From assembly GCA_029861795.1 (NCBI GenBank), contig JAOTYS010000173.1, positions 1-8,814 of the forward strand: DNA of 8,814 bases. The letters run 5' to 3'. This stretch comes from Gammaproteobacteria bacterium. GTDB lineage: Bacteria > Pseudomonadota > Gammaproteobacteria > Arenicellales > JAOTYS01. How positions within the stretch are numbered: the stretch's first letter is position 1; the number at the start of each line of letters is the position of its first letter. Position numbers and translations under genes: made by a program. Positions 1 to 7,024 of the stretch are shown here, piece after piece. The notes under the pieces are model-generated. The model saw only the letters and a list, made by a program, of their open reading frames with translations, was not told where the DNA came from and searched no databases.

Positions 1-56
1 TGGCCGTTCGGGTCGTGTCTATTTCCAATAAAACCGACTGATTGTCCATTTTTCAT
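1..56 (-). other. possible 5' end of a minus-strand gene, cut by the window edge
   Basis: Reading leftward from an ATG whose complement is at 54-56, the frame stays open to the window edge and gives 18 codons beginning MKNGQSVGF. An AGGG lies four bases upstream, which is close for a Shine-Dalgarno. It would be the next gene downstream of the carboxylase on the same strand. The fragment is too short to recognise a family. Short plus-strand frames also cross these bases (for example one ending in a stop at 39-41), so a convergent plus-strand gene ending here is equally possible. Confidence 0.2.
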
Positions 57-102
57 TATGCCCTGATTAAAGCTATAGAACTGGTTGTGATTTACCGCGT
101 GG

Positions 103-1707
103 TTACATCCTGAACACGCCGAATCGTGTCGGCTCGCTGGGTTGGTTAAGCGCTGCAGAGATAGCCAAACCCAGTACCATGCGGGTGTCTACAGGATCGA
201 TGACACCGTCGTCCCACAGCCGTGCGCTGGCGTAGTAGGGATGACCTTGTGTCTCATACTGGTCTCTGATGGGCTTTTTGAATGCCTCTTGGTCTTCGTC
301 ACTCCAGGTTTTGCCATGGGCTTCGAGACTATCGCGCCGTATCTGTGCCAGTACGCTGGCAGCCTGTTCTCCCCCCATCACCGACACCCGCGCGTTAGGC
401 CACATCCACAGAAATCGCGGGCCATATGCACGACCGCACATACCATAGTTCCCCGCGCCGAAGCTGCCGCCGATGATAAGGGTGAACTTTGGCACACGGG
501 CGCAAGCCACGGCTGTTACCATCTTGGCACCGTCTTTGGCGATGCCAGCCGCTTCGTATTTCTTCCCAACCATGAAGCCAGTGATGTTCTGCAAAAAGAC
601 CAGCGGAATGTTTCGCTGACAGCAAAGCTCTATAAAGTGGGCACCTTTGAGCGCGGACTCAGAGAACAGAATACCATTGTTGCCGACAATACCAACTGGG
701 TAACCAAGTACACGGGCAAAACCGCACACTAAGGTGGTGCCGTAAAGCTGTTTGAATTCGTCGAACTCACTGCCATCCACAATGCGTGCGATGACCTCAC
801 GGACGTCGTAAGGTTTACGGGTGTCATCTGGGATGATTCCGTACAATTCCTTGGCGTCGTATGTGGGATCGATTGGCTCCCGCACAGTGAGCGTGATTGT
901 CTTCTCGCGATTTAGATTGCCGACGATTCGTCGAGCAATGGCAAGCGCATGCTGATCGTCGGACGCATAATGATCGGTGACACCGGAAACCCGTGAATGC
1001 ACATCGGCGCCACCAAGTTCTTCGGCAGTAACGATCTCGTTTATCGCCGCTTTGACCAGCGGCGGTCCGCCCAAAAAGATAGTCCCTTGGTGCTTGACGA
1101 TGACACTTTCATCTGACATCGCGGGCACATAGGCACCCCCGGCGGTACACGACCCCATGACCACAGCGATTTGGGGAATGCCTTGGGCGGACATGTTGGC
1201 TTGGTTGTAGAAGATGCGGCCGAAATGCTCGCGATCGGGGAAAACTTTGTCCTGTTCGGGTAGAAATGCCCCGCCGGAATCCACTAAGTAGATACAAGTT
1301 AAGTTGTTCTGCTGGGCGATCTCTTGTGCTCGCAAATGCTTTTTCACCGTCATGGGATAGTAAGTGCCGCCTTTTACCGTGGCATCGTTCGCCACGATCA
1401 CGCATTCTGTGTCCATGACTCGTCCAATGCCAGTGATAACACCCGCCGCAGGCACGGGGTCCTTGTACATTCCATAACCCGCAAGCTGTGACAGCTCGAG
1501 AAACGCTGAACCCGGGTCGAGCAAGTGATCGATCCGGTCCCTGGGCAAGAGCTTGCCTCGGCTCAGGTGTTTTTTTAATGCTTTATCTCCACCGCCTTGT
1601 TTGATCTCAGCAAACCGGGCGCGCAGATCGCTCACTAGGTGTTGCATGATCCTAGTGTTGTGTTGGAATACTTCAGACCGTGGATCTATGGACGTAGCGA
1701 GCTGCAT
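103..1707 (-). CDS. mccB: acyl-CoA carboxylase carboxyltransferase (beta) subunit, methylcrotonyl-CoA carboxylase type
   Basis: This 534-aa protein is the carboxyltransferase half of a biotin-dependent acyl-CoA carboxylase. It moves CO2 from carboxybiotin on the alpha subunit to an acyl-CoA, most likely 3-methylcrotonyl-CoA in cytosolic leucine breakdown. The length matches bacterial methylcrotonyl-CoA carboxylase beta subunits. The N-terminal crotonase-like domain holds the glycine-rich [16 protein letters not shown] (185-200) and FLGGPP (211-216). The C-terminal domain holds [17 protein letters not shown] (342-358), [12 protein letters not shown] (374-385) and [15 protein letters not shown] (413-427). 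An in-frame TAG four codons upstream excludes a longer start at ATG or GTG; no strong ribosome-binding site is visible. It lies 57 bp downstream of the RAM-domain gene on the same strand and may share its transcript. The biotin-carrying alpha subunit is not in the window. Geranyl-CoA carboxylase is the main alternative. The box route needs no carboxylase, so it is probably unrelated to benzoate use. Confidence 0.9.
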   Translation of the reverse strand: MQLATSIDPRSEVFQHNTRIMQHLVSDLRARFAEIKQGGGDKALKKHLSRGKLLPRDRIDHLLDPGSAFLELSQLAGYGMYKDPVPAAGVITGIGRVMDTECVIVANDATVKGGTYYPMTVKKHLRAQEIAQQNNLTCIYLVDSGGAFLPEQDKVFPDREHFGRIFYNQANMSAQGIPQIAVVMGSCTAGGAYVPAMSDESVIVKHQGTIFLGGPPLVKAAINEIVTAEELGGADVHSRVSGVTDHYASDDQHALAIARRIVGNLNREKTITLTVREPIDPTYDAKELYGIIPDDTRKPYDVREVIARIVDGSEFDEFKQLYGTTLVCGFARVLGYPVGIVGNNGILFSESALKGAHFIELCCQRNIPLVFLQNITGFMVGKKYEAAGIAKDGAKMVTAVACARVPKFTLIIGGSFGAGNYGMCGRAYGPRFLWMWPNARVSVMGGEQAASVLAQIRRDSLEAHGKTWSDEDQEAFKKPIRDQYETQGHPYYASARLWDDGVIDPVDTRMVLGLAISAALNQPSEPTRFGVFRM

Positions 1708-1764
1708 CGGTAAGGGCTAACTAAAACGGCGCATGGGATTAGCGGTATAGAGGTGAGACGAGAT

Positions 1765-2040
1765 TCACATTCCCACGGAGAACATCGATTCCAGGTCATG
1801 CCGCGAATAAGTTCGAAACGAGATCAATGTCTCGGTCTTTTCAATTCCCTTCAGTTTGGAAATATGGGTGGTGACCAAGTCCGCCAAGTCTTCATTGGAT
1901 TCCACCCTGATTAATGCGACGAGATCGTATCTTCCGCCTACTGAGTACACCTCGGAAATGCCCGACATTTCGGCGAGACCGGTGGCAATATGGCTGACCT
2001 GGCCTCGGCTTACATTGATTAGCACGATTGCGGTAATCAT
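1765..2040 (-). CDS. stand-alone Lrp/AsnC ligand-binding (RAM) domain protein
   Basis: This 91-aa protein corresponds to only the C-terminal effector-binding domain of Lrp/AsnC regulators. Visible features are MITAIVLINV (1-10, first strand), the VYSVGGRYDLVALIRV stretch (31-46) that forms the ligand-binding face in this family, and the conserved tail ETLISFRTYSRHDLESMF (70-87). There is no helix-turn-helix, and the full Lrp length of about 150 residues is not reached. The start is supported by a GGAGA (complement at 2048-2052) about seven bases upstream. Proteins of this kind form oligomeric rings and are thought to bind small molecules or pair with full-length Lrp proteins. The gene is divergent from the box operon and just upstream of the carboxylase, so it could influence either. 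That regulatory role is inferred from position only. Confidence 0.85.
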   Translation of the reverse strand: MITAIVLINVSRGQVSHIATGLAEMSGISEVYSVGGRYDLVALIRVESNEDLADLVTTHISKLKGIEKTETLISFRTYSRHDLESMFSVGM

Positions 2041-2110
2041 GTTGAAGTCTCCGTTGGTCGCCCGGTCGGTATTCTAGCAGCTACACGCCCAAATCAGCGC
2101 CCTAACACAG

Positions 2111-2138
2111 ATTGTCTGAAGGCAATATAATGGGCTTT
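2111..2138 (+). promoter_or_regulatory. candidate box operon promoter with an overlapping dyad
   Basis: A perfect TATAAT lies at 2126-2131, which would start transcription near 2138 and leave a leader of about 49 bases before boxC. No good -35 hexamer is found 16-18 bases upstream, so activation by a bound protein is plausible. An imperfect inverted repeat, ATTGTC (2111-2116) and GGCAAT (2121-2126), abuts the -10 box and could be an operator. The paired TGCA half-sites I associate with BoxR/BzdR regulators are absent; the only TGCA is at 2162-2165. On the minus strand, TAGAAT (complement 2071-2076) is a possible -10 for the RAM-domain gene, again without a convincing -35. Confidence 0.4.
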
Positions 2139-2160
2139 TAATATTCTGGGACGCTACCGC

Positions 2161-2190
2161 ATGCATCGAGCGAGCGAAAGATACTGGTGA
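2161..2190 (+). other. nine-codon leader reading frame running into the boxC start
   Basis: An ATG at 2161 opens a frame encoding MHRASERYW whose TGA (2188-2190) overlaps the GTG start of boxC as GTGA. A weak GGGA (2148-2151) stands nine bases before the ATG. If translated, it could couple translation to boxC, whose own Shine-Dalgarno is poor. Nothing in the sequence proves translation, and such short frames arise by chance. Confidence 0.25.
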
Positions 2191-3833
2191 TTGATTTCCG
2201 AACGGATCCCACACACTACAAACACTGGAAGTTAGACTTCGACGGACCCGTGGCCACGCTGTCTATGGACGTCGATGAAGGCGCAGGGTTGGCGCCGGGG
2301 TATGAGTTGAAGCTGAATTCCTATGATCTAGGCGTGGACATCGAGCTTTATGACGCGGTCCAGCGGCTGCGTTTTGAGCATCCTGAAGTAGGGGCAGTGG
2401 TCATTACCTCGCTGAAAGATAGGGTCTTCTGCGCAGGTGCCAATATTCGGATGCTTGGGAAGTCGTCACATATACATAAGGTAAATTTCTGTAAGTTTAC
2501 TAATGAGACCCGAAATGCAATTGAAGATGCGACGGCGCACTCGGGACAGACTTACCTTTGTGCAGTGAACGGGACGGCAGCCGGGGGTGGCTATGAACTG
2601 GCGCTCGCAACGGACTACATCATGTTGATTGATGACGGCTCGGCCAGCGTCTCACTCCCGGAGATTCCGCTACTCGCGGTGCTGCCCGGCACCGGCGGCC
2701 TTACCCGATTGGTGGATAAGCGTAAGGTTCGACACGATCATGCCGATTTTTTCTGTACCACTGAAGAAGGTGTTCGTGGTAAGCGCGCGGAACAATGGAG
2801 GCTGGTCGACGAAGTGGTGCCCAAGTCTAAGTTCCGTGACGTAGTCCGCGCCAGGGCTCTTGCGGCGGCCCAGAGATCGGATCGTCCCCAAGATGTGCAG
2901 GGCGTCACACTGACCCCGCCCGCGCGTGAAATCGGCTCGGATGAAATTCGCTATAGCCATTTGCGAGCACACATCGACCGCGACAAGGGATCTGTGTCGG
3001 TGATACTCGACGGCCCCCAGTCGGTCCCGTTGCAGGAACTAGACGGTATTGTTGCACAAGGCGCGGAGTTTTGGCCGCTGGCACTAGTACGTGAGCTGGA
3101 CGATCTGATTCTTCATTTGCGCACCAATGAGCCTGAGCTTGGTACTTTGGTCTTTCAGTCTCGGGGTGATATTGCGCTGGTGCAAGCATATGATCAGTGC
3201 CTGACCGCGAATGAGAGGCATTGGTTTATCCGTGAGATTATTCTGTATTGGAAGCGCACCCTTAAAAGATTAGATGTCACATCCCGTAGCATCGTGGCAT
3301 TGGTCGAACCCGACAGCTGTTTTGCCGGGACTCTGCTTGAGATTGTGCTGGGAGCCGATCGCAGTTACATGTTAGATGGCGAGTTTGAGCACGGTGGTGG
3401 GGCGGCGATGGTGCGGCTAACTCCAATGAATTTTGGTCGCCTGCGTGCTATTAACGGGCTCACTCGGTTACAGTCGAAGTACATGGAAGATCTTTCGGCT
3501 GTGGAAGCTCTGCGCTCAGTGATTGGGGAAGACTTGAGTGCTCCGGAGGCGGAAGAAAAGAGGTTGGTGACGTTTGTTCCTGACGACATAGACTGGGAGG
3601 ACGAGGTGCGCATCGCTATAGAAGAGCGTACCAGTTTTTCGCCCGATGCACTCACTGGCATGGAGGCGAGTTTGCGTTTCGCAGGACCGGAGACTTTGGA
3701 GTCGAAGATATTCGGCCGACTGAGTACGTGGCAGAATTGGATCTTTCAGCGGCCCAATGCAGTGGGTGAGAAGGGCGCGTTACAACGTTATGGCACGGGA
3801 TTGAAGGCGCAGTATGACCGCAAGAGGGTATGA
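2187..3833 (+). CDS. boxC: benzoyl-CoA-dihydrodiol / 2,3-epoxybenzoyl-CoA lyase (ring-opening)
   Basis: This 548-aa crotonase-superfamily enzyme performs the non-oxygenolytic ring cleavage of the aerobic benzoyl-CoA route. It converts 2,3-epoxybenzoyl-CoA and water to 3,4-dehydroadipyl-CoA semialdehyde and formate in the cytosol. The N-terminal DFRTDPTHYKHWKL (3-16) matches the usual start of the family and fixes the GTG start. An upstream ATG at 2161 is out of frame. The first crotonase half has the oxyanion-hole segment VFCAGANIRML (80-90), AGGGYELALATD (132-143) and SLPEIPLLAVLPGTGG (156-171). Glu137 and Glu159 align, from memory of the Burkholderia enzyme, with its two active-site glutamates. 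A second degenerate half includes GTLLEIVLGADRSYMLDGEF (381-400). The Shine-Dalgarno is weak (GAAAG region). The boxB start lies three bases past the stop, implying one transcript. The length agrees with known BoxC proteins of about 550 residues. Confidence 0.96.
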   Translation: MIDFRTDPTHYKHWKLDFDGPVATLSMDVDEGAGLAPGYELKLNSYDLGVDIELYDAVQRLRFEHPEVGAVVITSLKDRVFCAGANIRMLGKSSHIHKVNFCKFTNETRNAIEDATAHSGQTYLCAVNGTAAGGGYELALATDYIMLIDDGSASVSLPEIPLLAVLPGTGGLTRLVDKRKVRHDHADFFCTTEEGVRGKRAEQWRLVDEVVPKSKFRDVVRARALAAAQRSDRPQDVQGVTLTPPAREIGSDEIRYSHLRAHIDRDKGSVSVILDGPQSVPLQELDGIVAQGAEFWPLALVRELDDLILHLRTNEPELGTLVFQSRGDIALVQAYDQCLTANERHWFIREIILYWKRTLKRLDVTSRSIVALVEPDSCFAGTLLEIVLGADRSYMLDGEFEHGGGAAMVRLTPMNFGRLRAINGLTRLQSKYMEDLSAVEALRSVIGEDLSAPEAEEKRLVTFVPDDIDWEDEVRIAIEERTSFSPDALTGMEASLRFAGPETLESKIFGRLSTWQNWIFQRPNAVGEKGALQRYGTGLKAQYDRKRV

Positions 3834-3836
3834 CGG

Positions 3837-5258
3837 ATGAGCTCGGTAGACTATTCGGCAAGGATTCCTAATAACGTTCACTTGTCAGACAACCGGCGTT
3901 TGCGCCGTGCGCTGGAGGCGTGGCAACCCGCTTTCCTTAAGTGGTGGCAAGAAATGGGGCCGATGGAGAGCGGCAATCATGAGGTATATCTGCGCACGGC
4001 GGTGAGCGTGGATCGTCAGGGCTGGGCCAACTTCGGCTTTACCCGTTTACCTGAGTACCGTTGGGGCATCTTCCTCGCTGATCAGGAGCCGGACCGCAAG
4101 ATCGCATTCGGTGAGCACAAAGGCGATAGTGTGTGGCAGGAAGTGCCGGGTGAGTATCGGGCGGCTTTGCGCCGTTTGATAGTGATCCAGGGGGATACCG
4201 AACCCGCATCAGTGGAGCAGCAGAGACACCTTGGTCTGACGTGCCCCTCGTTGTACGACTTGCGCAATCTCTTTCAGGTTAACGTAGAAGAGGCACGACA
4301 TCTGTGGGCGATGACTTACTTGCTACACGCCTATTTTGGCAGAGATGGTCGAGAACAAGCGGATGAGTTATTGGTACGGCGTTCTGGGGACCCTGATAAG
4401 CCCCGCATATTGGGGGCGTTCAATGAACGGACTTCGGACTGGTTGTCCTTTTATATGTTTACTTTTTTTACCGATCGAGACGGTAAATTTCAACTTTGTT
4501 CATTGGCAGAGTCGGCGTTTGATCCCTTGGCGCGCACCTGCCGTTTCATGTTGACGGAAGAAGCACATCATATGTTTATCGGGATCACCGGACTGTCGCG
4601 TATTGTCGAGCGGACTTGCGAGGTGATGCGCGAGCACCAGACCGATGATGTGCGCGAGTTCGGCGCTATCGACCTAGAGATGTTCCAACGGCATCTAAAC
4701 TTTCATTGCAGTGTGACATTAGATTTGTTTGGTGCTGAGGAATCTACCAACGCAGCATTGAGTTATGCCACGAGTCTGAAGGGCAGATTTCAGGAAACCA
4801 AGCTCGACGACGATCATAGGCTGAATCATTCGACTTATCCGGTGCTACAGTGGCAGGACACCAGGTTTGAAAATAGGGAACTTCCCGCACTAAACACGCT
4901 AAATGAGCGACTGCGTGAGGATTATGTTGCCGATGTCAATGAAGGCATCGCGCGCTTGAACGGAATTCTAAAAAAACACGGTGTTGATTTTCATATAAAG
5001 TTACCCCATCGTGCGTTCAATCGAAAAGTAGGCTCATTCGCCGATTTGCATGTGAGTCCTGATGGCAAAGTGATGAGTGAGCAAGAGTGGAGCCGGCATC
5101 AGCATGAATGGCTACCTACTGAGGAAGACAAGGAATACCTTAGATCATTGATGCCGAAAGCGATCACCGTACCCGGTAGGTTTGCTAGCTGGATTGCGCC
5201 CCCTTCGAGGGGGATAAACGACAAGCCCATCGAATTTGAATATGTGCGGTTGGGCTAG
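3837..5258 (+). CDS. boxB: benzoyl-CoA 2,3-epoxidase, di-iron oxygenase subunit
   Basis: This 473-aa class I di-iron oxygenase epoxidises the ring of benzoyl-CoA with O2 and electrons from a reductase partner (BoxA) in the cytosol. The length equals that of the Azoarcus enzyme as I recall it. Six candidate iron ligands fall at a constant +2 offset from those recalled for the Azoarcus structure: Glu122 (GDTEPAS), Glu152 and His155 (EEARH), Asp213 (FTDRDG), and Glu242 and His245 (EEAHH). The substrate side is the conserved core around FNERTSDWLSFYMFTFF (195-211). The C-terminal WIAPPSRGIN region is also typical. The Shine-Dalgarno AAGAGGG (3822-3828) sits in the last codons of boxC, eight bases before the ATG, so the two genes are probably coupled. 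No boxA reductase gene is adjacent, which is unusual. Confidence 0.97.
   Translation: MSSVDYSARIPNNVHLSDNRRLRRALEAWQPAFLKWWQEMGPMESGNHEVYLRTAVSVDRQGWANFGFTRLPEYRWGIFLADQEPDRKIAFGEHKGDSVWQEVPGEYRAALRRLIVIQGDTEPASVEQQRHLGLTCPSLYDLRNLFQVNVEEARHLWAMTYLLHAYFGRDGREQADELLVRRSGDPDKPRILGAFNERTSDWLSFYMFTFFTDRDGKFQLCSLAESAFDPLARTCRFMLTEEAHHMFIGITGLSRIVERTCEVMREHQTDDVREFGAIDLEMFQRHLNFHCSVTLDLFGAEESTNAALSYATSLKGRFQETKLDDDHRLNHSTYPVLQWQDTRFENRELPALNTLNERLREDYVADVNEGIARLNGILKKHGVDFHIKLPHRAFNRKVGSFADLHVSPDGKVMSEQEWSRHQHEWLPTEEDKEYLRSLMPKAITVPGRFASWIAPPSRGINDKPIEFEYVRLG
5199..5213 (+). repeat. short GC-rich hairpin inside the 3' end of boxB
   Basis: CCCCC (5199-5203) pairs perfectly with GGGGG (5209-5213); the flanking T and A can extend the stem to six pairs around TCG. 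It codes the conserved APPSRG segment of BoxB, so protein constraint may explain it. No T-run follows, so it is not an intrinsic terminator. It could still slow ribosomes or protect the 3' end of a processed boxCB transcript. Confidence 0.45.
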
Positions 5259-5294
5259 TTGTCCCGGAGGTATTACTGATCGGAAGTTAGTCAT

Positions 5295-6881
5295 ATGAGT
5301 AGCTATGCCGAAGTCGATATGAGTGGACCGGCACCTGTGGTGTCAGTACCCCGAGATTACAATGCAGCGAAGGATTTTATCGATCGACACCTCACGGAGG
5401 GCCGCGGCCAGCGTGTCGCGCTGATCGACGACGATGGCTCATATACCTACAGCGAATTGGCGGAGCGTGTAAATCGTGCGGGTAACGCTCTGCGCGAACT
5501 CGGTGTCGGTATGGAGACTCGAGTGATGATGTGTATGCTTGACGGCATTGCCTTTCCTTCTGTGTTTTGGGGTGCGATCAAGATCGGTGCAGTGCCTATC
5601 CCCATCAACACATTGCTCACCACCGAGGATTACGGCTATATGCTCAAGGACAGTCGGGCAGCGGTGTTGGTGGTAAGCGATGCCCTATACCCCAAATTCG
5701 AGCCTATTGTTGCACAACAGCCGCATCTCAAGACCGTAGTCGTGGCCGGTAATACGGTTCACGGCCATGCTTTGTTAACTGAGCTCATGGCTTGCGCTAA
5801 GTCTGATCTTCACCCCGCTCCCACCACTGCAGATGACATCGCGTTTTGGCTTTACTCGTCAGGGTCGACCGGTGTGCCCAAAGGTGTGTTGCATCTGCAC
5901 AGCGATTTGGTACACACCGCCGCACTTTACGGTTTAGGGGTCTTGCAGATGCGGGAGTCGGATGTGGTGATGTCTGCGGCAAAGATGTTCTTCGCTTACG
6001 GTTTGGGTAACTCCATGACGTTTCCGTGGTATGTGGGCGCCACATCGGTAGTCATTGCTGAGCGGCCGACACCCGATGCCATCATGCGTGCCCTAAAACA
6101 GCATCAACCCACAATTTTCTATGGTGTACCGACGCTGTACGGTGCGATCCTCTCGGACAAAGGTAATGATCGCGAAGCCGGTTCGCCCAAACTACGCTTA
6201 TGCGTGTCGGCGGGTGAGGCATTGCCAGAAGGTGTCGGGAAAGAATGGGAGCAGCGGTTCGGTGTCGAAGTGCTAGACGGATTAGGCAGCACCGAAATGC
6301 TACATATTTTTTTAAGTAACCGGATCGGAGATCTGAAGTATGGTACCTCGGGTAAGGCGGTGCCTGGTTACGAGCTTAAGATCGTGGACGAGGGCGATAA
6401 TCCTTTGAACCCAGGTGAACTTGGTGAGCTATTAGTGAAGGGGTCGAGCGCGCCCCTCGCTTATTGGAATCAGCGAACCAAAAGTCTTAACACCTTCTTG
6501 GGCCCCTGGACCCGCACCGGCGACAAATATATCGTTGATGAAGACGGTTATTATCACTACTGCGGTCGCAGCGACGACATGTTAAAAGTGAGCGGCAACT
6601 GGGTCTCACCATTCGAGGTAGAATCGGCACTAAGCGCCCACGATCGTGTTCTCGAAGCCGCTGTGGTAGGACAGGCCGACGAACAAAATCTAATAAAGCC
6701 TAAGGCATTCGTGGTGTTGAAAGACTCCAATACTGGGTCAGATGCACTGGCAGATGAACTCAGAACATTCGTCAAGAACAGATTGGCCCCTTACAAGTAT
6801 CCTCGCTGGATTGAGTTTGTTGACAGCTTGCCCAAGACAGCGACTGGAAAGATTCAACGCTTTAAGCTTCGAAGCACATAG
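5295..6881 (+). CDS. bclA: benzoate-CoA ligase
   Basis: This 528-aa adenylate-forming enzyme activates benzoate with ATP and CoA to benzoyl-CoA, AMP and pyrophosphate, the entry step of the route. Motifs in order are the ATP-binding loop YSSGSTGVPKG (187-197), FFAYGLGNSMTFPW (232-245), which is distinctive of benzoate-CoA ligases and lines the aryl pocket, DGLGSTEMLH (328-337), TGD (408-410), the hinge region YCGRSDDMLKVSGNWVSP (422-439), and catalytic Lys519 in PKTATGKIQRFK (513-524). The length is usual for the family. GGAAG (5282-5286) stands eight bases before the ATG, and an in-frame TGA at 5277-5279 excludes a longer start. A better GGAGG at 5266-5270 is too far upstream to serve this ATG. 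The gene follows boxB by 36 bp. Activity on related acids such as fluoro- or aminobenzoates cannot be judged from sequence. Confidence 0.93.
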   Translation: MSSYAEVDMSGPAPVVSVPRDYNAAKDFIDRHLTEGRGQRVALIDDDGSYTYSELAERVNRAGNALRELGVGMETRVMMCMLDGIAFPSVFWGAIKIGAVPIPINTLLTTEDYGYMLKDSRAAVLVVSDALYPKFEPIVAQQPHLKTVVVAGNTVHGHALLTELMACAKSDLHPAPTTADDIAFWLYSSGSTGVPKGVLHLHSDLVHTAALYGLGVLQMRESDVVMSAAKMFFAYGLGNSMTFPWYVGATSVVIAERPTPDAIMRALKQHQPTIFYGVPTLYGAILSDKGNDREAGSPKLRLCVSAGEALPEGVGKEWEQRFGVEVLDGLGSTEMLHIFLSNRIGDLKYGTSGKAVPGYELKIVDEGDNPLNPGELGELLVKGSSAPLAYWNQRTKSLNTFLGPWTRTGDKYIVDEDGYYHYCGRSDDMLKVSGNWVSPFEVESALSAHDRVLEAAVVGQADEQNLIKPKAFVVLKDSNTGSDALADELRTFVKNRLAPYKYPRWIEFVDSLPKTATGKIQRFKLRST

Positions 6882-6898
6882 CCCGATCGTGTTATTGG

Positions 6899-6955
6899 TA
6901 TCGCGGTGAGAGCATGGCACGTTTTCATAAAACGAAATTATAGATAGTCGCGATA
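6899..6955. promoter_or_regulatory. nested, co-centred palindrome between the ligase and kinase genes
   Basis: Two perfect inverted repeats share the same centre, base 6927. The outer arms are TATCGCG (6899-6905) and CGCGATA (6949-6955). The inner arms are CGTTTT (6920-6925) and AAAACG (6929-6934) around CAT. Fourteen bases separate inner from outer arms on each side, and these show little pairing beyond two G-T wobbles next to the outer arms. The region lies in the 143-bp gap after the ligase. It could be a two-dimer operator or a folded RNA element. There is no T-run for an intrinsic terminator. TATAGA (6939-6944) is a poor -10 candidate inside it. Confidence 0.4.
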
Positions 6956-7024
6956 TGCCGGCTGCCAAGTGCGAGAACCACTAGGGCGGTCCTACTTCAC
7001 GTTTGCAGGGGTGATCTATCCACC

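Noticed and set aside
142..732. A 196-codon open frame on the plus strand opposite the carboxylase gene
   Set aside because: It lies wholly antisense to a well-conserved carboxyltransferase gene, and its translation resembles no family I know. It is a shadow of the real frame.
2166..2175. CGAGCGAGCG direct repeat in the boxC leader as a regulatory repeat
   Set aside because: It has only two and a half units of four bases, which is common by chance in GC-rich DNA.
6915..6930. TGGCACG at 6915-6921 resembling a sigma-54 -24 element
   Set aside because: The matching -12 element with GC at the right distance is missing; CATAA stands there instead of TTGCW.
6920..6934. CGTTTT-CAT-AAAACG as an intrinsic terminator after the ligase
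   Set aside because: The stem is AT-rich and no T-run follows it on either strand, so it does not fit a factor-independent terminator.
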